Positions 34,765-39,705 of a stretch of 39,705 nucleotides of DNA are shown here, one piece after another. The stretch comes from PGYR01 sp034670025 (GTDB lineage: Bacteria; Bacteroidota; Ignavibacteria; Kapaibacteriales; UBA2268): contig JAXMOE010000011.1 of assembly GCA_034670025.1 (NCBI GenBank), positions 1 through 39,705 of the forward strand, in the 5' to 3' direction. Within the stretch, counting starts at the first letter, position 1; each line of letters starts with the position of its first letter. The position numbers and the translations under genes are program-made. Under the pieces are notes generated by a model. It saw only the letters and a list, made by a program, of their open reading frames with translations. It did not search any database and had not been told where the DNA came from.

Positions 34765-35697
34765 TTACAGAACTGAGTCCAAAAGACCATTAGTCTTTTT
34801 CACTGCTTCTGCACTTTCAGTTAGCTTGTTTTTCTCAGCATCAGTTAGCTCTATTTCTGTAATAGATTCTATACCGTTTTTACCAAGAATACAAGGCACA
34901 CCGATTGACAAATCATTCAGTCCGTACTCGCCTTCTAACATTGCTGAGCAAGGGAACATTTTCTTAGAGTCCTGAGCGATTGCTCTTACTAACTCAGATA
35001 CTGCTGCTCCTGGAGCGTACCAAGCACTTGTACCAAGTAAACCAGTCAGTGTAGCACCACCAACTTTAGTCTCTTCTACTACCCAATTTTGCTTTTCGTC
35101 GCTTAGTAATTCTGATACAGGAATGCTGTTTCTTACTGCTTTGCTAATTAGTGGAACCATACCTTTGTCGCTGTGTCCACCGATTACCATTCCTTCTACG
35201 TCAGAAGCTGGGCAATCCAAAGCATCACTCAATCTGTATTTGAATCTTGCACTATCCAAAGCACCACCCATTCCTATGATTCTATTCTTAGGGATGTCAG
35301 TTGCTTTGTGAACTAAGTAAGCCATAGTGTCCATTGGGTTACTTACTACTATGATTATTGCTTCCGGAGAGTGCTTTAGTATATTACCAGAAACTTCTTT
35401 CACTATACCAGCGTTGATGCCGATTAGCTCTTCTCTAGTCATACCTGGCTTACGAGGAATACCACTAGTGATAACTGCTACGTCTGTTCCAGCTGTTGGG
35501 CTGTAATCGTTAGTGCTACCTGTTATCTTTGTGTCGAATCCGTTCAAAGAAGCCGTTTGCATTAGGTCCATTGCTTTTCCTTCTGCGTAGCCCTCTTTTA
35601 TATCAACTAATACAACTTCTGAAGCGAAGTTTTTGATTGCTATGTATTCGGCACAACTAGCACCTACTGCACCTGCTCCTACTACTGTTACTTTCAT
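34765..35697 (-). CDS. mdh: Malate dehydrogenase (LDH-like type)
   Basis: Interconverts malate and oxaloacetate with NAD, in the TCA cycle. The 310-residue protein has the Rossmann motif GAGAVG (7-12), D32 for NAD ribose binding, the mobile-loop pair R82 and R88 in IPRKPGMTR, N120 in VVSNPMD, D148 and R151 in LDSARF, and the catalytic H175 in GGHSDKGMVP. Arg82 at the substrate-specificity position marks MDH rather than lactate dehydrogenase. This LDH-like tetrameric type is the usual one in Chlorobi and relatives. AAGGAGAT at 35702-35709 is a strong ribosome-binding site 4 bases before ATG. It lies 111 bases downstream of the citrate synthase gene on the same strand, with a terminator between them. 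Confidence 0.96.
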   Translation of the reverse strand: MKVTVVGAGAVGASCAEYIAIKNFASEVVLVDIKEGYAEGKAMDLMQTASLNGFDTKITGSTNDYSPTAGTDVAVITSGIPRKPGMTREELIGINAGIVKEVSGNILKHSPEAIIIVVSNPMDTMAYLVHKATDIPKNRIIGMGGALDSARFKYRLSDALDCPASDVEGMVIGGHSDKGMVPLISKAVRNSIPVSELLSDEKQNWVVEETKVGGATLTGLLGTSAWYAPGAAVSELVRAIAQDSKKMFPCSAMLEGEYGLNDLSIGVPCILGKNGIESITEIELTDAEKNKLTESAEAVKKTNGLLDSVL

Positions 35698-35759
35698 TTT
35701 ATCTCCTTATAATTTATTGATTTTATATTTTTAAATTTTAATATGAATTTATTTCGTCC

Positions 35760-35790
35760 AAAAAAAAGCGGCTATTACGCCGCCTTTTTA
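35760..35790 (-). terminator. Terminator downstream of citrate synthase
   Basis: On the minus strand GCGGC and GCCGC (35779-35783 and 35768-35772) form a GC stem around a 6-base loop, followed by eight T (35760-35767 complement). It separates gltA from mdh, so mdh probably has its own promoter or depends on readthrough. Confidence 0.88.
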
Positions 35791-35808
35791 AGTTCTAATT
35801 TTCAGTTA

Positions 35809-37083
35809 TTAACCGTTTACCATTTCTTTGAATTTAGCTGTTGGTAGTGATTTTGGTCTTGTTATTGGCAGACCGTAAGCTCTTGCAATTACTGCTTGTG
35901 AGCTGATACCGATAGCACGAGAAACAGAGAACAATACTGTGTAGTACTCAAATTCCTTTAGTCCAAAGTGGTAAAGCAATGAGCCAGAGCCAGCATCTAC
36001 GTTTGGCCATGGGTTGCTTATTTTCTCTACTTGATCCAATACTTTTGGAACTACTTTGAATACTCTGTCAACCGTTTGGAATACTGGGTCGTCCGAACAA
36101 TTTTCTACACCAAACTTGTGGAATGCAGTGAAACGAGGGTCAGTTACTCTTAGTACAGCGTGACCGTAGCCCGGTATTACTTTGCCAGCGTCAAGCGTTT
36201 CCCAAGTGTATTTTTCAATTTGTTCTTCAGAAGGTACACCATCGAATTTGTCCATTGTTTCCAACACCCATTTCAAACATTGTTGGTTAGCTAATCCGTG
36301 TAGTGGGCCAGCCAATCCGTTCAATCCAGCAGAAAGTGAGTAGTACATATCAGACAATGCAGAGTTAACAGTAGCCGCAGAGAATGCCGACACATTGCCA
36401 CCTTCGTGGTCAGAGTGTAGCGTCAGATACAATCTCATTAGGTTTGCAAAGTTTCCTTGCTCGTCGTTCAAACCAAGCATGTGTGCGTAGTTTTCACCCA
36501 AATCAGCGCCTGCTTTTGGCTCTATTCTGTCCCCTTTGTCAAATCTCTTTCTGTAAACATAAGCAGCGATAGCAGGAAGCTTAGCGATTATGTCCAAAGA
36601 GTCTTCCAAAGTGTATTCCCAATACTCAGATTTCTTAATATTGTTGTAATTCTTAGCGAATTTCGATTCTCTTTGCATTACCAAAATAGCAGAGTTGAAC
36701 ATTGCCATTGGGTGCGAATCAGAAGGCATTTCGTTCAATACGTTCCATACGTAAGTCGGAACTTCTTGACGCGATTGCAAGTCTTGCTGTAAGTCAGCCA
36801 ACTCATCTGCATTCGGTACTTCGCCTGTCAGTAGTAACCACAAAATTTCCTCAGGAAACTTGTCAGTCAGCTCACCCAATTCTCTACCTCTGATTAACAA
36901 ACCTTTGTTTGGAGGAACTTCCGATGTATCACAAACAGTTGCTTTTACTCCTCTGATACCACCATAGGCCTGAGCCAATGTTACGTCAGAGACTTTAAAG
37001 TCTGCGTTTGCTTTTACAAATTCTTTGATTTCCTTGATTTGAGGTGGTAACACCTGAGATAGTTTTTGCTTCAATAATGACAT
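35809..37083 (-). CDS. gltA: Citrate synthase, eukaryote/mitochondrial-like type
   Basis: Condenses oxaloacetate and acetyl-CoA to citrate. The 424 residues carry all three catalytic residues: H262 in GPLHGLANQ, H308 in GYGHAVLR and D363 in NPWPNVDAGSG. The wording is strikingly like animal mitochondrial citrate synthase (LYLTLHSDHEGGNVSA, GLNGLAGPLHGLANQ, YTVLFSVSRAIG) rather than the E. coli hexameric NADH-regulated type, whose N-terminal extension is absent. Eukaryote-like bacterial enzymes of this sort are known from Geobacter and related groups. The start is the only Met fitting the family N-terminus. Promoter is in the 263-base divergent region shared with the acetoacetyl-CoA synthetase gene. 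mdh lies downstream. Confidence 0.96.
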   Translation of the reverse strand: MSLLKQKLSQVLPPQIKEIKEFVKANADFKVSDVTLAQAYGGIRGVKATVCDTSEVPPNKGLLIRGRELGELTDKFPEEILWLLLTGEVPNADELADLQQDLQSRQEVPTYVWNVLNEMPSDSHPMAMFNSAILVMQRESKFAKNYNNIKKSEYWEYTLEDSLDIIAKLPAIAAYVYRKRFDKGDRIEPKAGADLGENYAHMLGLNDEQGNFANLMRLYLTLHSDHEGGNVSAFSAATVNSALSDMYYSLSAGLNGLAGPLHGLANQQCLKWVLETMDKFDGVPSEEQIEKYTWETLDAGKVIPGYGHAVLRVTDPRFTAFHKFGVENCSDDPVFQTVDRVFKVVPKVLDQVEKISNPWPNVDAGSGSLLYHFGLKEFEYYTVLFSVSRAIGISSQAVIARAYGLPITRPKSLPTAKFKEMVNG

Positions 37084-37273
37084 TTTTTACCTTGTACTTT
37101 TTAAATTAATTTTAGTTGATTTTCTCTTTTTTAGGTTTATATGTAAACCATACACATAAAAGTCTTACAATTTAAGAAATTTACTTTTTTATAACGAATT
37201 TTTATCTTTTTTCTTTTGAACTATATTAAAATAAATAAGGTTATCCATTCGAATAACTAATAATACTCCTTTC

Positions 37274-37281
37274 TATCTTTG
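37274..37281 (+). promoter_or_regulatory. Candidate TAnnTTTG -7 element for acetoacetyl-CoA synthetase
   Basis: TATCTTTG matches TAnnTTTG in the AT-rich divergent region (37084-37346), 65 bases before the ATG. A -33 TTG is not obvious. The gltA promoter on the other strand of this region could not be placed. Confidence 0.4.
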
Positions 37282-37346
37282 TCTAATTCCTTATTTTGTC
37301 GTATTTTTATTATCTAACTTAACAGCAAAAAAACGAAATTTATATT

Positions 37347-39296
37347 ATGACTGAAGTAAAAAAACCATACTGGACTCCAACCATTCAGCAAATAGAATCA
37401 TCGAACATGTACAACATGATGATGGAGCTAAACAAACGCTATGCACTAACTATGGATAGCTATCACGAGCTACATAGCTGGTCGGTAAAGAACAAGAAAG
37501 AATTTTGGGACTACCTGTGGGAGTTGGCAGAAGTGAAGCACTCACAGCCATACACCGATGTTTTCATAGATGATAATATCCGCAAAAAGATACCCCGACC
37601 AATATGGTTCCCAGGGGCTAAGCTCAATTTCGCCGAAAATATGCTGAAATATAATGATGATTCGGTAGCATTGATATCAAGAAGGGAAGATAAAGAAAAC
37701 ACCCGAATGACTTACAAAATGCTGAACGAAAGCGTTGCAAAGTTGGCTCACTATTTCAGAGAAATCGGAGTGAAGAAAGGCGACCGAGTAGCTGGCTTCG
37801 TTACGAATATCCCAGAAACAATAGTCTGTATGCTGGCAGCTACATCTATCGGTGCAATATGGTCTAGCAGTTCGCCAGACTTCGGATTCCAAGGAATAAT
37901 GGACAGATTCGGGCAGATAAAGCCAAAAGTACTTGTCGCTGTCAACGGCTATTCTTATAATGGAAAGCATTACGACAGCACCGAAAAGCTGACTAAGATA
38001 GTAGCAAACATCGACTCGATTAAGAAAGTGCTATTGTTAGAAGAAATTGACGTACCAAAAATTGATAGCGATAAATACATAACCTACTCCGAAGCGACGG
38101 ACAACACCGCAACGGAAATAGAATTTGAGCAATTGCCGTTCGACCACCCTGTATATGTTATGTATTCTTCTGGCACAACGGGAGTGCCAAAATGCATAGT
38201 CCACGGAGCTGGCAGCACACTGTTGCAGCACTTCAAGGAACACTATCTGCATGGGGATATAAGCAAGGGCGATGTACTTAGCTACTTTACCACTTGCGGA
38301 TGGATGATGTGGAATTGGCTCGTGGGAGGGCTTTCCGTAGGTGCTACTCTGTACTTATTCGACGGTAGCCCCACTTATCCAGACAGCAATATTATGTGGG
38401 CAGAGGCTGCAAAAGAGAAGATAAACGCACTCGGCACAAGTCCAAAATTCTTGACTCACTGCCAAAAACAAGAGCTGAACCCAATAGAAGATTTTGACCT
38501 CTCTGCACTTCGCAGTATCTACTCCACTGGTTCGCCACTGGTAACAGAAAATTACCAATGGGTGTATAGCAAAGTGAAGAGCGATGTGCAGCTGGCATCG
38601 ATAAGCGGTGGCACGGACATAATCTCGTGCTTTATGCTTGGCAACCCAATGCTCGGAGTATATGACGAAGAGATACAATGCCGCGGTTTGGGAATGGACG
38701 TAAAAGCACTATCGGACGAGGGGCGAGAAGTAGTAGGCGAAAAAGGCGAGCTAATATGCCATCCACCATTCCCATCTATGCCGACACACTTTTGGGATGA
38801 CCCAGACGACGAGCGTTACTTCGGTGCATACTTCGATTATTACCCAGGAATATGGCGACACGGCGATTATATAGAAATCACTGAGCGTGGCGGAGTGATA
38901 GTCTATGGGCGATCGGATGCAACGCTGAACCCCGGAGGAATACGAATAGGCACAGCGGAGATATACCGAATAGTAGAAGCAATGCCGCAGGTAATCAACA
39001 GCGTAGTAGTAGGGCAAAGATGGAATTCTGACACCAGAGTAGTTCTGTTTGTAGTGCTCAAAGAAGGCGAGAAACTAACAGAAGAACTGAAAAACGAGAT
39101 GAAGCAAGGCATCCGCAAAGGAGCAACCCCGCGCCACGTACCAGCAGAAATACGCCAAGTGAGCGACGTACCAGTAACTCTAAGCGGTAAGAAAGTAGAG
39201 CTGGCAGTAACAAAAATAGTGAACGGCGACTCAGTTGGCAACCGCTCTGCCCTGGCAAATCCAGACTCACTCGATGAGTATTTTGGGTTGGTGTGA
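37347..39296 (+). CDS. Acetoacetate-CoA ligase (acetoacetyl-CoA synthetase)
   Basis: Activates acetoacetate to acetoacetyl-CoA with ATP, cytoplasmic, allowing use of ketone bodies or mobilised polyhydroxybutyrate. The 649-residue ANL-superfamily enzyme has FWDYLWELAEVKHSQPY and FPGAKLNFAENML near the N-terminus, typical of the acetoacetyl-CoA synthetase subgroup. The ATP-binding loop is YSSGTTGVPK (273-282), followed by TTCGWMMWNW, ISGGTDI, the hinge region WRHGDYIEITERGG and the catalytic C-terminal Lys near 615 in LSGKKVE. Length is typical. It is divergent from citrate synthase, which would consume the acetyl-CoA made after thiolysis. No thiolase or CoA-transferase gene is in the window. 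Confidence 0.93.
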   Translation: MTEVKKPYWTPTIQQIESSNMYNMMMELNKRYALTMDSYHELHSWSVKNKKEFWDYLWELAEVKHSQPYTDVFIDDNIRKKIPRPIWFPGAKLNFAENMLKYNDDSVALISRREDKENTRMTYKMLNESVAKLAHYFREIGVKKGDRVAGFVTNIPETIVCMLAATSIGAIWSSSSPDFGFQGIMDRFGQIKPKVLVAVNGYSYNGKHYDSTEKLTKIVANIDSIKKVLLLEEIDVPKIDSDKYITYSEATDNTATEIEFEQLPFDHPVYVMYSSGTTGVPKCIVHGAGSTLLQHFKEHYLHGDISKGDVLSYFTTCGWMMWNWLVGGLSVGATLYLFDGSPTYPDSNIMWAEAAKEKINALGTSPKFLTHCQKQELNPIEDFDLSALRSIYSTGSPLVTENYQWVYSKVKSDVQLASISGGTDIISCFMLGNPMLGVYDEEIQCRGLGMDVKALSDEGREVVGEKGELICHPPFPSMPTHFWDDPDDERYFGAYFDYYPGIWRHGDYIEITERGGVIVYGRSDATLNPGGIRIGTAEIYRIVEAMPQVINSVVVGQRWNSDTRVVLFVVLKEGEKLTEELKNEMKQGIRKGATPRHVPAEIRQVSDVPVTLSGKKVELAVTKIVNGDSVGNRSALANPDSLDEYFGLV

Positions 39297-39589
39297 GGTT
39301 AAAATGTAATGGCGGGAGGAGAATGATTCTAAAGTCATTCTTAAAACTCCGTAGGAGTTAAATACTGTGTGTTGAGCTTAGTCGAAATTTACACAACGGT
39401 AGAGACGTATTGAATACGTCTCCAGCCACTGTGTCACTCTGAGGATTCCAAAGAATCCGAAGAGTCTATTTCTTTTAGAAACTGCTAATTTGTGGCAATG
39501 ACTTTTTCGTCGACCTCCGAACTTCGATGCCGTTCAGCATATTACTCAGGCAACTTACTTTCTGTCAAATCCCTCCAGCCCCCTTTAAC
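39297..39589. repeat. Intergenic palindromic repeats before the IS element
   Basis: No gene. AACTCC-gta-GGAGTT with 'aaatactgtgtgttgagc' (39343-39380) repeats 33500-33545. 'gagacgtattgaatacgtctc' (about 39401-39421) is a near-perfect palindrome also seen in degraded form near 885, 7930 and 33395. 'gtcactctgag' with GGATTC-caaa-GAATCC (about 39443-39458) is a variant of the 30029 repeat. Confidence 0.75.
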
Positions 39590-39623
39590 TGCAACACGCT
39601 AAAACAGGTTGACACATTTAAGG
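39590..39623 (+). mobile_element. Left terminal repeat of an IS3-family element
   Basis: TGcAACACGCTAAAAC and the following 18 bases, just before the OrfA start. The segment begins with TG as IS3-family ends do, and an inverted copy with 31 of 34 matches lies at 11960-11993. The exact outer boundary is inferred from where the two copies stop matching. Confidence 0.75.
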
Positions 39624-39630
39624 GGTACAG

Positions 39631-39705
39631 ATGTCAAACTATAGATATACATTAGAGTTCAAGAAACAAGTAGTCAGAGATATAGAATCTGGTAAATATA
39701 AGACA
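39631..39705 (+). CDS. IS3-family transposase OrfA (partial, runs off window)
   Basis: The first 25 codons of the helix-turn-helix subunit of an IS3-type transposase: MSNYRYTLEFKKQVVRDIES then GKYKT. The pattern RYTLEFKKQVVRDIESG matches the N-terminus of IS3/IS150 OrfA. The gene starts 7 bases after the terminal-repeat segment and continues beyond 39705, so intactness cannot be judged. It may belong to the same element type as the OrfB remnant at 3-362. Confidence 0.85.
   Translation, partial: MSNYRYTLEFKKQVVRDIESGKYKT

Noticed and set aside
1..39705. tRNA or rRNA genes
   Set aside because: I found no TpsiC-arm-like GGTTCGAATCC segment with a matching acceptor stem and no rRNA signature in any intergenic region.

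Overview
The window reads as chromosome of a Bacteroidota/Chlorobi-lineage bacterium of moderate to low GC. Supporting signs are type IX secretion (T9SS) C-terminal sorting domains on several proteins, many short lipoproteins with Bacteroidota-type lipoboxes, TAnnTTTG-like -7 promoter elements, a single-cysteine L33 ribosomal protein, a eukaryote-like citrate synthase and a Thermus-type isocitrate dehydrogenase. An Ignavibacteria/Kapabacteria-like member would fit, but that placement is inference.

Layout. 1-718: decayed IS3 transposase joined to the tail of a T9SS-secreted protein. 1098-3664: isocitrate dehydrogenase facing a GNAT acetyltransferase and a small exported protein. 3889-7614: one large AT-rich restriction-modification-specificity fusion. 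7637-8066: cluster of intergenic stem-loop repeats. 8067-11664 (minus): response regulator, LEA-like lipoprotein, CNNM/CBS membrane protein, HD-domain protein and a two-helix membrane protein. 11734-11993: tail of an S24/LexA-like gene next to a solo IS end. 12118-15258: thioredoxin-domain DUF255 protein, MarC-family protein and rpmG, which is only 59 codons. 15406-19630: overlapping cluster of a cation/proton antiporter and a catalytic plus non-catalytic M16 peptidase pair. 19803-20345: small membrane protein with a PH-like segment.

20560-29986 is the most distinctive region. Three overlapping genes encode exported proteins built from a PNGGE-type domain followed by blocks of exactly seven repeats of about 60 residues, ending in a T9SS sorting domain. 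There are four seven-repeat blocks (A: 7, B: 7, C: 7+7), which suggests four seven-bladed beta-propellers. 30301-33216 holds lipoproteins, including a tandem pair and a decayed third copy. 33218-33720 is another stem-loop repeat cluster, and the TPR/coiled-coil/membrane gene beside it ends inside a repeat.

34765-39296 returns to core metabolism: malate dehydrogenase, citrate synthase and, divergently, acetoacetyl-CoA synthetase. With isocitrate dehydrogenase this gives three TCA-cycle enzymes in one window, plus an enzyme that feeds ketone-body carbon to acetyl-CoA. The window closes with more palindromic repeats and the left end plus first 25 codons of an IS3-family element. That left end matches, inverted, the solo end at 11960-11993.
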